A stretch of DNA of 64,000 nucleotides from Syntrophobacteraceae bacterium. GTDB lineage: Bacteria > Desulfobacterota > Syntrophobacteria > Syntrophobacterales > Syntrophobacteraceae. This document shows positions 16,487 through 24,056 of the stretch, piece after piece. The stretch lies in NCBI GenBank assembly GCA_025453975.1, contig JALOPI010000004.1, positions 42,364 through 106,363 on the forward strand, in the 5' to 3' direction. The notes beneath the pieces are model-generated. The model saw nothing but the letters and a program-made list of their open reading frames with translations. It ran no database searches and had not been told where the DNA came from. The position numbers and the translations under genes were made by a program. Each line of letters opens with the position of its first letter. The stretch's first letter is position 1.

Positions 16487-17338
16487 ATGGAATGGCTGAT
16501 TGAGCCTCTCGGTTTCGGTTTCATGCAGCGCGGCCTGGCCGCTTCGCTCATGGTGGGGATTCTCTGCGCCGTCGTGGGCTGCTACGTGGTGCTGCGCTCC
16601 ATGGCCTTCCTGGGGGATGCCATGGCCCACGCCATCCTGCCGGGCGTGGCCGTGGCGTACCTGCTCAAGGGGAGCCTGTTCATCGGGGCCCTCGGCGCGG
16701 CCCTGGTCGTCGCCCTGGGCATCGGGCTCCTGTCGCGGCGGGGGAGCATCAAGGAGGACACGGCCATCGGCATTCTGTTCGCCGCCGCCCTCTCCCTGGG
16801 CATCGCCCTCATCAGCACGGCCAAGACCTATGCCACGGACCTCACCCACATCCTCTTCGGGAACGTGCTGGGTGTGAGCACCGGCGATCTCTGGCTCACC
16901 GCCGTGGTGGGGCTGCTGGTGCTGATCCTCATCGTGCTCTTCTACAAGGAGCTTCTGGTCATCTCCTTCGACCCGGTGCTGGCGGCGACGCTGCGGCTGC
17001 CGGCCGAGCTCCTGCGCACCCTCATGCTGGTCCTCATCGCCCTCACCATCGTCGTGTCCCTTCAAACCGTCGGCGTGGGCCTGGTCACCGCCATGCTGGT
17101 GACGCCCGCCGCGACGGCCTCGCTCCTGACGCGGCGCCTGCCGTCCATGATGGCCATTTCGGCTGGCCTGGGAGCCCTCTCGGCCATCCTCGGCCTGTTT
17201 CTGAGCTTCCATGTCAACATCGCTTCGGGGCCCGCCGTGGTTCTGACCGCCACGTGCCTTTTTCTGGTGACCTACGTCGCGGCGCCCCGAAGGGGGATTC
17301 TGTGGCAGGTCCTGCGACGATGGGGCGCGACTGAGTGA
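16487..17338 (+). CDS. znuB: zinc ABC transporter permease
   Basis: The ATG at 16487 gives a 283-aa protein with about eight or nine hydrophobic helices and the family pattern LRSMAFLGDAMAHAILPGVA near residue 40, the loop that contacts the ATPase. RRGSIKEDTAIGILFAAALSLGIAL follows. A longer open frame begins at 16352 but the added segment overlaps znuC and is not family-like. It is the last gene of the zur-znuACB unit and faces the PqiC-type lipoprotein gene across 102 bases. Confidence 0.92.
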   Translation: MEWLIEPLGFGFMQRGLAASLMVGILCAVVGCYVVLRSMAFLGDAMAHAILPGVAVAYLLKGSLFIGALGAALVVALGIGLLSRRGSIKEDTAIGILFAAALSLGIALISTAKTYATDLTHILFGNVLGVSTGDLWLTAVVGLLVLILIVLFYKELLVISFDPVLAATLRLPAELLRTLMLVLIALTIVVSLQTVGVGLVTAMLVTPAATASLLTRRLPSMMAISAGLGALSAILGLFLSFHVNIASGPAVVLTATCLFLVTYVAAPRRGILWQVLRRWGATE

Positions 17339-17440
17339 CGCTTCCAGCCGCGGACTTCAGGATGCGAGCTGAATACCCGGCGAGGTGATGAGCCGCCGGT
17401 GATCCACGCTGCCGGAATGGGTGAGGGAAATCCCGGGGGC

Positions 17441-18061
17441 TCAAGGTGATGGCGCGGTGGTGATGGTTTCGGCGATCTCGCGGCTGAGGCGGGCGAGGGC
17501 TCTGCCGTGGGCGGCCACGAGGGCGGTGTAGCCCTGTCCCTCCACCGGCTCCCGGATCGCGGTCCGCTTCCTGGCAAGGACCTTCCCGCCCCCGGCTCCG
17601 GTGACGTGCCACTGGGCCGCAAGAGCCACCTCGCCCTCCGGTGTGCCGTGGAACCGGGTCACCGTCACGATGACCTGGTGATCGACGTCGGGCGACTCCG
17701 AGGGATAAAAAACGATTCCCTCCACGCAGAGCAGCTTCGCCAGGTTCTCCGCCAGGGCTCGCATGACCGTCTTGGCCAGGGGCTCGGCCCACAGGTCGAA
17801 ATCGCCGAGCCGAAGCTCGTTGGGGCTGACTTGGGTCACGATCTGGGGCCGGTCCAGATATTCGGGTATCTCGACGGGTCCCACTCCCAGGGTGATGCAG
17901 CGCCCGCCCCCCGCCGCCGGCGCCTTGGGATCCGCCGCCGGCGGGTCGCTCAGCAGATAGAATCTTGCCGGTGACGTTCGAGAGCACCCGGCCAGGACCG
18001 CTGTCAACAGGATCAGCCAGGCTATCTGGATGAGTCTCGGTTCCTTCCGCATCGCCATCAT
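17441..18061 (-). CDS. PqiC/YmbA-type ABC-transport auxiliary lipoprotein
   Basis: The 206-aa product begins with a lipoprotein signal, IAWLILLTAVLAGC, with the lipobox cysteine at residue 26. Residues RFYLLSDP and ITLGVGPVEIPEYLDRPQIV followed by LRLGDFDLWAEPL are the hallmark of the PqiC (DUF330) family. These lipoproteins partner MCE proteins, probably anchoring the lipid-transport tunnel at the outer membrane. Its start overlaps the MlaD-type gene by four bases (ATGA), making it the last gene of this Mce operon. Confidence 0.9.
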   Translation of the reverse strand: MMAMRKEPRLIQIAWLILLTAVLAGCSRTSPARFYLLSDPPAADPKAPAAGGGRCITLGVGPVEIPEYLDRPQIVTQVSPNELRLGDFDLWAEPLAKTVMRALAENLAKLLCVEGIVFYPSESPDVDHQVIVTVTRFHGTPEGEVALAAQWHVTGAGGGKVLARKRTAIREPVEGQGYTALVAAHGRALARLSREIAETITTAPSP

Positions 18062-19122
18062 CTCCCCCTCGTCGGTCCGCCCTTGCCCTGGATGAGGGCT
18101 TCGGGGTTCCTTTCCAGATACTCCGCAAAGACGCGAATGGCCCGGGTGGCCCGCTGCAGCTCATCCAGGGAGCGCATCAGCTCGCGAAGCAGGGGCGAGT
18201 CCCTCGATGTGAGGCCCTGGGCGTTGTGGAGCGTCTTTTCCGCGGTCGAGAGGGCATTCCGGGCCGTCTCCAGCGTCAGCTCGACGCTTTTCATGAGGGG
18301 CGCCACCTGACCATGCAGCTCCCTGGCCAGCCTGCCGTACTCGTCCACGGCCGTTTCACCCTTGGAGGCCAGGGCGGCCAGCCTGGCATCCGCGTCCCTG
18401 GCCAGCTTCGCGTACTCGGCCAGGGCCTGCTCCGCCCCGGACAATACGGGCCCCAACCGCTCGTCGGCGTGCTTCACGGTCAGCTCGAGGTTCCGCGACG
18501 TGTTCTTGAGAGCGGTGATGGTCTCCTTGATCTCCGGATCCCGCACCACTTTGGAGATCCCCTCCACAGCCCGGAAGACCTCGTGAACGAGCTGCTCCAG
18601 GGGAAGTCTCTCAAGGGTCTTGGCCAGCTCCTCGAGCTTGGTGGGGACGGTCGGGATTTCCAGGGCGCCGTCCCCGCCGACGTACTTCGCTTCCCTGTCC
18701 GGAAAGAAATCCAGGGAGATCTGGAGCTGTCCCGTTACGAAGCTCTGGGTCTGCAGCTGGGCCCTCAGGCCGCGTTCGATCAGCTGCTTCATGCGGGCGT
18801 AGGGGTTTCTCCTGTGGCTGGTGTCGTTGGAGGAGAACTGAATGCGCTCGGGCTCAAGCTTCATGTAAACCGGGATATGCATGGTCAGGGTTTCGGGGTT
18901 GGCGACCAGGGCGATGTTGGTCACGGAGCCCACCCTGACACCCCGGAAGACCACCGGCGAGCCGACGGTGAGCCCGGTGACCGAGCTTTCGAAATACATG
19001 ATGAAAGGGTAGGTCGTCTGAAAGAATCTCCCGGATCCGAACACCGTGAGGCCCACCACGAGGAGCGCCAGCGCTCCCACGATGAACCCGCCGATGAGCG
19101 TTCTACTGGCTGAATGGGCCAT
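18058..19122 (-). CDS. MCE/MlaD-type lipid-transport protein
   Basis: From the ATG at 19122 (preceded by GAGGGAGA) the 354-aa protein has one N-terminal membrane helix (LIGGFIVGALALLVVGLTVFG) and then the MCE domain: FESSVTGLTVGSPVVFRGVRVGSV. The C-terminal region from about residue 155 is long, helical and coiled-coil-like (LEELAKTLERLPLEQLV; VKHADERLGPVLSGAEQALAE), as in PqiB/LetB-like or MlaD-like tunnel proteins. It would form the periplasmic ring linking the MlaE/MlaF complex to the lipoprotein encoded next. The direction of lipid movement is unknown. Confidence 0.9.
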   Translation of the reverse strand: MAHSASRTLIGGFIVGALALLVVGLTVFGSGRFFQTTYPFIMYFESSVTGLTVGSPVVFRGVRVGSVTNIALVANPETLTMHIPVYMKLEPERIQFSSNDTSHRRNPYARMKQLIERGLRAQLQTQSFVTGQLQISLDFFPDREAKYVGGDGALEIPTVPTKLEELAKTLERLPLEQLVHEVFRAVEGISKVVRDPEIKETITALKNTSRNLELTVKHADERLGPVLSGAEQALAEYAKLARDADARLAALASKGETAVDEYGRLARELHGQVAPLMKSVELTLETARNALSTAEKTLHNAQGLTSRDSPLLRELMRSLDELQRATRAIRVFAEYLERNPEALIQGKGGPTRGR

Positions 19123-19156
19123 CTGCCATGATCTCCCTCTGCATCTCCATCGGTTC

Positions 19157-19936
19157 TCAGTCATCGCTTTCGCCGCGCGTCAGGAACCTGCGCACGGTCG
19201 GGTTGTCAGATGTGGCCAGGAGGGCCCTGGGATCCCCCTGGGCGATCATCGTTTTGGCCTCCGCATCGATGAAGACCGAATTGCTCCCGATGGCAAAAAT
19301 GCTCGCCAGCTCATGGGTGACGACCACCACCGTCGCCCCCAGGCTGGATCGAAGCTCCAGGATCAAGTCGTCCAGCAGGCGCGCACTGATGGGATCCAGC
19401 CCCGCCGATGGCTCGTCCAGGAAGAGGATGTCCGGGTCGAGGGCCATGGCCCGCGCCAGCCCCGCCCGCTTCTTCATCCCTCCGCTGATCTCGGAGGGGT
19501 AATATTCCTCGAAGCCAGCCAGGCCGACGAGGGCCAGCTTGAGGGAGCAGAGCTCCCTGATATCGTGCTCGCCGAGACGGGTGTATTCCCGCAGGGGAAG
19601 CGCCACGTTCTCGGCCAGGGTCATGGAGCTCCACAACGCTCCGCTCTGGTAGAGGATCCCGATGCGCCTCATGATCCGGTCGCGCTCCTCGGCCTCCGCA
19701 TCCCAGAAGCTTTTGGTGCCATCGTAAAGGACCCTCCCGGCCGCCGGACTCTGAAGGCCCACCATGTGGCGCAGAAGCGTGGATTTGCCGCACCCGCTGC
19801 CCCCCATGATGATGAACACGTCACCCCGGTTGACCGTGAAGCTCAGGTCCCGCTGGAGCACGAAGCTCCCGAAGGCCATGGTGAGATCCCGGACCTCGAT
19901 GTGGGGTCGGGCTTCCTGCCCCTGCCGCCGCTCCAC
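19157..19936 (-). CDS. MlaF-type ABC transporter ATP-binding protein
   Basis: The 259-aa ATPase has Walker A GGSGCGKST, signature ISGGMKKRAGLARAMALDP and Walker B ILFLDEPSAGLDPISA. The ISGGMKKR form and the GSGCGKS loop are diagnostic of the Mla/Mkl lipid-transporter branch. It lies between the MlaE-type permease (16-base gap) and the MlaD-type gene, and supplies ATP hydrolysis for intermembrane phospholipid transport. Confidence 0.93.
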   Translation of the reverse strand: MERRQGQEARPHIEVRDLTMAFGSFVLQRDLSFTVNRGDVFIIMGGSGCGKSTLLRHMVGLQSPAAGRVLYDGTKSFWDAEAEERDRIMRRIGILYQSGALWSSMTLAENVALPLREYTRLGEHDIRELCSLKLALVGLAGFEEYYPSEISGGMKKRAGLARAMALDPDILFLDEPSAGLDPISARLLDDLILELRSSLGATVVVVTHELASIFAIGSNSVFIDAEAKTMIAQGDPRALLATSDNPTVRRFLTRGESDD

Positions 19937-19952
19937 GCCGTCCTCTACTTTC

Positions 19953-21122
19953 TCAGATGTTCAGCACGTCGCAGACCACCGTGATGATGGCCGTGGCCAC
20001 GATGATGCTGACGATGGATGTCACCACCGCCGAGGTGGTGGCCTGCCCCACGGCCGAGGCGCTTCTCCCGCACTGGATGCCGCGAAGGCAGCCCGACAGC
20101 GCGATGAGCACGCCGAAAACGGCGCCGTGGAAGAGGCCGATCCACAGAAAGACCAGGGTGACCGATTCCTGGGTTTTGACCATGTACTCCATGGCATTGA
20201 GATCCAGCATGAGCACGCCCACGATGAGGCCGCCCAGGATCCCCATGAGGTCGGCGTAGAGACAGAGGAGCGGCATCATGATCATGAGAGCCAGCATGCG
20301 GGGGAGCACCAGGAATTCCATGGGCGGAATGCCGAGGGTCCTGAGGGCGTCGATCTCCTCGTTCACCTGCATGGTGCCCAGCTCGGCGGCGAAGGCCGCC
20401 CCAGTGCGCCCGGCCACGATGACGCCCGTCATGATGGCACCCATGACCCGCACCATGGCGATACCCACCAGGCTGGCCACGTAGATCTGAGCGCCGAACA
20501 TGCGGAGCTGCACGGCCCCGACGAAGGCCAGGATGAGCCCCACCAGGAGACTGATGAGGGAAACGATGGGGAGCGTCTGGGCGCCGCACTGCTGGATCAG
20601 CATCAGGAGGTCCGAGCGCTGGAATCGCGCCCGACCCGTGAAGAACCGCCCCAGCGCCACGGCGGCTTCTCCGATGAAGGCCAGGACCTCCAGCACACCG
20701 CTCCACCAGGCGATGGCTTTGTCTCCCAGGGAGGCCAGGATGCCCTCCCGCACTTTCTCCCTGCGGGCGCCCTTGCGCTCCGGAACGGCCGTGGCCAGGG
20801 CCAGCAGTCGACGAGCTCCCGTCGGGAGACCGTCGACTTCCAGGGTGATCCCCTCGCGGAGGCACAGCTCGCGAACCTGGAGCAGAAAGGTCAGGAGGCC
20901 GCTCCCCCAGTGCCCGAGCCCACGCGAATCGAAAGTCAGTCTTTGGGGCCTTCCACCTGTCTGGATGTCGACCTCGACCTCCCGGGGGGAGGGCAGCTGA
21001 AGCCCCAGCTCCCAATCTCCGGAAAGACTCACCAGGAGCTGCTCCCGCGATGGCCGGCTCAAGGCGAGGCGAGGTGTCCCATTTTCCGCGCCCGCTGCCC
21101 TGTCGTTGTGAACGGATTGCAT
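19953..21122 (-). CDS. MlaE-type permease with N-terminal STAS-like domain
   Basis: The C-terminal 260 residues form the MlaE permease: SLISLLVGLILAFVGAVQLR, then MGAIMTGVIVAGRTGAAFAAELGTM and EEIDALRTLGIPPMEFLVLPR. The N-terminal 120 residues (EVDIQTGGRPQRLTFDSRGL to EGITLEVDGLPTGARRLL) resemble an STAS/MlaB-like domain fused in cis, so a separate MlaB is not required. The start is ambiguous: the ATG at 21122 is used here, and an upstream one at 21173 is possible. It is the first gene of a four-gene Mce lipid-transport operon. Confidence 0.9.
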   Translation of the reverse strand: MQSVHNDRAAGAENGTPRLALSRPSREQLLVSLSGDWELGLQLPSPREVEVDIQTGGRPQRLTFDSRGLGHWGSGLLTFLLQVRELCLREGITLEVDGLPTGARRLLALATAVPERKGARREKVREGILASLGDKAIAWWSGVLEVLAFIGEAAVALGRFFTGRARFQRSDLLMLIQQCGAQTLPIVSLISLLVGLILAFVGAVQLRMFGAQIYVASLVGIAMVRVMGAIMTGVIVAGRTGAAFAAELGTMQVNEEIDALRTLGIPPMEFLVLPRMLALMIMMPLLCLYADLMGILGGLIVGVLMLDLNAMEYMVKTQESVTLVFLWIGLFHGAVFGVLIALSGCLRGIQCGRSASAVGQATTSAVVTSIVSIIVATAIITVVCDVLNI

Positions 21123-21715
21123 GTGTCTGTGTCTCGAAGGCTCCCGCTGAACTTGCCGCCAGCAGCCAGGCATGAGTCCAGGCTCTTTGGGGGAAAAGCC
21201 GGTGGATACGAGCTCCTGCTAGTCCCGAGCGTCTGCACGAGGTTGCCGCTTTTCGCGCGAATTATGCACGCAATCCCGTCAAAAGGCAAAACCTCGGGGC
21301 TTTCCGGAGTTGGGAGCTGCGTCCCCGCCCGATCCTGCTCCTCCGTGCCGCCCCGCCATTCCCAAACAGGCTCTTAGTAAGGCGCCACGCAAGTAAGTGC
21401 CCATTTTAACATCGTCATGCCGGCGGTCCCTAAGCCGGCATCCAGGGTTTTCCATGGATTCCGGCTTGAAGACTGCCGGAATGACGACTTAGATGTTGGA
21501 CACTCTATTGTGCTGGCCTGTACTCAGGAATTCGTTCACGATGCAGGCCAGGAAGCAAGAAAATGCGCTCAGAGGCCGTCGTGTCATGCGGTGACCAGCG
21601 GTTCGTCCCGGACATTGAGCCGCGCACCACTCATGCTCGCATTCTCTCAAGCTCCCCGGCCGCCTGCCCTGATGCTGTTCAGCCCCGGCGCTGGATGTGA
21701 ATGGCTGACGGGGTC
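21123..21715. other. non-coding gap between the Mce operon and the paaK-like gene
   Basis: I see no supported gene in these 590 bases. The part next to the Mce operon should hold its promoter, but no well-spaced -35/-10 pair stood out. The only clear structure is the imperfect palindrome at 21413-21486, listed separately. Confidence 0.5.
21413..21486. repeat. imperfect palindromic interspersed repeat
   Basis: CGTCATGCCGGC (21413-21424) pairs with GCCGGAATGACG (21475-21486) with one mismatch. Inside it AAGCCGGCATCCA pairs with TGGATTCCGGCTT, again with one mismatch, giving a long hairpin. The GTCATTCCGGC...GCCGGAATGAC theme is a known kind of dispersed, REP-like palindrome in many proteobacterial genomes. 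It lies in a non-coding gap and has no associated transposase here. Confidence 0.65.
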
Positions 21716-23032
21716 TCACACGGGGCAGAAGGGCTCGCCGCTTCGGAAGGCCGTTCTGTAGATGAGGCCTTCGACCGGCATCCTGTCCCGATCCACCAGG
21801 GTGACGCGCACACCCAGGCCCAGCGCTCTTCTCAGCCGGCTCCTCAAGGCCTCGAGATAGTGGGACCTGCCGCCCCCGGGATAGTCCGGTGTCGGCTCCC
21901 GCAAGAGCAGGATTTCGAGCTGGTCCCCGACGCCGTGGCTCGTGGTGATGAGAAGCCGGAAGTCGTGGAGGGCGGGATCGAATTCCCTCAGCAGCATCTC
22001 GATCTCCTCGGGGTAGAATGGGATCCCTCTGATGGAAAGACGATTGTCCGTGCGCCGGAGGATGGGGCTCAATCGGGCCATGGCGCGGCCGCAGGCGCAG
22101 GGCGCGTCGCGGAGCACCGTCACGTCGCCCGTTCGAAACCGGATGAGGGGGTAGCCCTCGGTGGTCAGGGTGGTGAGGACGAGCTCTCCCTCATGGTCGG
22201 CGGGCACAGGCTGGCCCGTCAAGGGATGGACGATCTCGGCCAGAAACTGGTCTTCGGCCAGGTGCATGCCCGCCTTCTCGATGCATTCCCCGGCCATCCC
22301 CGGCTCCACCATCTCGTTGACGCCATACAGCCCGTAGACCGGCACTCCAAGGCCCTGCTCCAGTCGGAGGCGGGTGATTTCGGGCAGGGGGTCCGGGCCC
22401 AGCAGGACCAGCCGCAGGTGCAGGCGGTGGGGATCGATGGATTCCGATTTCATGGTCTCCACGATGTGAAGGGCGAAGGCTCCCGTGGTGGCGAGAACCG
22501 TGGACCGGAAGTCCTGCATGATCTGGAGCTGCAGCCGGGCGGAAATGGTCGCCGAGGGCGCCAGGGTGGCGCCCATGGCTTCCACGGCGTGATTGAAGGT
22601 GAAGGCTCCCGGAAACAGGCTGAAATTGAAGGCCACCTGGACGATGTCGCGGTCCGTCACTCCCAGCTGTGCGTAGAGCCGTCTCATGAGCGACTGCCAC
22701 ATGCTCACGTCGTGGCGCGTGAATCCCACCACGATGGGCTGTCCACGGTCCCGCAGCATGGGGTTGGTGATCTTGAGACGCACGATGCTGCGGAGGGGAA
22801 CGGCGAAGAGTCCGTAGGGGTAGTGCTCGGCCAGGTCCCTCCGGGTGGTGAACGGCATCCGCCGCAGATCTTCCAGGGTGCGGACTTCCTCGGGCAGCAG
22901 ACCGATCTCGTCCATGCGACGGCGGTAGAAATCCACGCTGAGGAAAGCGCGGTTGAGGGTCACCTGCAGGCGCTCCATCTGAAGCTGCCGGATTTCCTCG
23001 CGGGACAGGGACTCGACAGGCTCAACGGCCAT
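21716..23032 (-). CDS. PaaK-like (phenylacetate-CoA ligase family) protein with degenerate active-site motifs
   Basis: The fold is clearly PaaK-like over 438 residues: LNRAFLSVDFYRRRMDEIGL and LEDLRRMPFTTRRDLAEHYP at the N-terminus, VVGFTRHDVSMWQSLMRRLY, then GVPVYGLYGVNEMVEPGMAGEC, the zinc-type CACGR motif and ILRRTDNRLSIRGI before a C-terminal subdomain. However, the SSGTTGKP phosphate-binding loop expected before VVGFT is replaced by TNPMLRDRGQP, and the C-terminal EGK lysine motif reads EGLIYR. Both are needed for adenylation in known ligases, so enzymatic activity is doubtful. The ATG at 23032 follows GAGGAG; a GTG at 23044 is also possible. It is the last gene of the ior-liv operon. 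Confidence 0.85.
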   Translation of the reverse strand: MAVEPVESLSREEIRQLQMERLQVTLNRAFLSVDFYRRRMDEIGLLPEEVRTLEDLRRMPFTTRRDLAEHYPYGLFAVPLRSIVRLKITNPMLRDRGQPIVVGFTRHDVSMWQSLMRRLYAQLGVTDRDIVQVAFNFSLFPGAFTFNHAVEAMGATLAPSATISARLQLQIMQDFRSTVLATTGAFALHIVETMKSESIDPHRLHLRLVLLGPDPLPEITRLRLEQGLGVPVYGLYGVNEMVEPGMAGECIEKAGMHLAEDQFLAEIVHPLTGQPVPADHEGELVLTTLTTEGYPLIRFRTGDVTVLRDAPCACGRAMARLSPILRRTDNRLSIRGIPFYPEEIEMLLREFDPALHDFRLLITTSHGVGDQLEILLLREPTPDYPGGGRSHYLEALRSRLRRALGLGVRVTLVDRDRMPVEGLIYRTAFRSGEPFCPV

Positions 23033-23044
23033 GGCTCTCCTCAC

Positions 23045-23770
23045 CTACCTTTCCCACTTGTGACGGTATTCCTTGCCGAGGTACGCCCTCTGCACATCGT
23101 CGTGCTCCATGAGCTCCGAGGCATCTCCGGAAAGGACGATGCGACCCGACTCCATGACGTAGGCCCGCTCCGCCACCGCCAGGGCTCCCATGGCGTTCTG
23201 CTCCACGAGGAGGACCGTCGTGCCTTCGCGGTGCAGGGCCTCGATGGTGCCGTAAATCTCCTCCACCAACAGCGGCGCCAGCCCCATGGACGGCTCGTCC
23301 AGGACCAGCAGGCGGGGGCGGGCCATGAGGGCGCGGGCGATGGAGAGCATCTGCTGCTCGCCGCCGCTCAGGGAGCCCGCCTTCTGCCCGGGGCGGGCCG
23401 CAAGAGGGGGGAAGAGGTCGAAGACCTTCCGCAGGCTCGCTTCCACATGCTTGCGCCCGTGCACATAGCCCCCCAGCTCGACGTTCTCGCGAACCGTCAT
23501 GTTGGGGAAGAGCTGCCGGGCTTCGGGCACCTGCACGAGACCCCGTCGGACGATGTGATCGGGCGGGGCCCGGTGGATCGGCTCGGCATCGAAGAGGATC
23601 TCGCCTTCCCAAGGGCGGTGGAGCCCGCTCAGGGCGCGGAGCAGCGTGCTCTTGCCCGCGCCGTTGGCCCCGACGAGAGCCACGATCTCCCCCCGGCTCA
23701 CGTGGAGGGTGATGCGCCGAAGCACCTGAATGGGACCGTATCCGGCCGAAAGACCCTTCACCTGCAGCAC
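23045..23770 (-). CDS. livF: branched-chain/aromatic amino-acid ABC transporter ATP-binding protein LivF
   Basis: From a GTG at 23770, placed after AGGAGGAG, the 241-aa protein reads VLQVKGLSAGYGPIQVLR. Walker A is GANGAGKST, the signature LSGGEQQMLSIARALM, Walker B LLVLDEPSMGLAP, and the LVEQNA switch region is typical of LivF. The open frame continues upstream to 23980, but that extension runs into a repeat element and is not family-like. It pairs with the LivG half of the fusion protein and is followed by the PaaK-like gene after 12 bases. Confidence 0.92.
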   Translation of the reverse strand: MLQVKGLSAGYGPIQVLRRITLHVSRGEIVALVGANGAGKSTLLRALSGLHRPWEGEILFDAEPIHRAPPDHIVRRGLVQVPEARQLFPNMTVRENVELGGYVHGRKHVEASLRKVFDLFPPLAARPGQKAGSLSGGEQQMLSIARALMARPRLLVLDEPSMGLAPLLVEEIYGTIEALHREGTTVLLVEQNAMGALAVAERAYVMESGRIVLSGDASELMEHDDVQRAYLGKEYRHKWER

Positions 23771-23921
23771 GGAGACGCTCCTCCTCGTGGTGTTGAGCTC
23801 GGGCAGCCCCGCTTCGCGCCGAGTTGCCGAGGTGTGGAAATAGCCTTGCCCCCCGTGGGGCTTCCACGAGGACGGGATGCCGCCTGGGAGGTGATTCTCG
23901 ATGGGTGGATGCAAAAAAACT

Positions 23922-24022
23922 GGGACGCTGATGAGCGCCGATGTCCTCTGATCCACGCTGGTTTTACCCTGGCTCGACATTCATCAGCGTGAATCTCGGT
24001 TCATCATGAAAATCAGCGTCCC
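23922..24022. repeat. modular inverted repeat built from ATCAGCGT units, inside the liv operon
   Basis: GGGACGCTGAT (23922-23932) is exactly complementary to ATCAGCGTCCC (24012-24022). Between them GATCCACGCTG (23950-23960) pairs with CAGCGTGAATC (23985-23995) with one mismatch. The 286-base interval 23771-24056 between livMG and livF is otherwise non-coding. This looks like an interspersed palindromic repeat that could fold in the mRNA and modulate downstream livF and paaK-like expression. Confidence 0.6.
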
Positions 24023-24056
24023 ATTGCGAGCTGATGAGAACATCGCATGCTCCCGC

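Noticed and set aside
21701..23992. A 763-codon plus-strand open frame opposite the paaK-like and livF genes.
   Set aside because: Antisense shadow with low-complexity composition; the minus-strand genes have clear family motifs.
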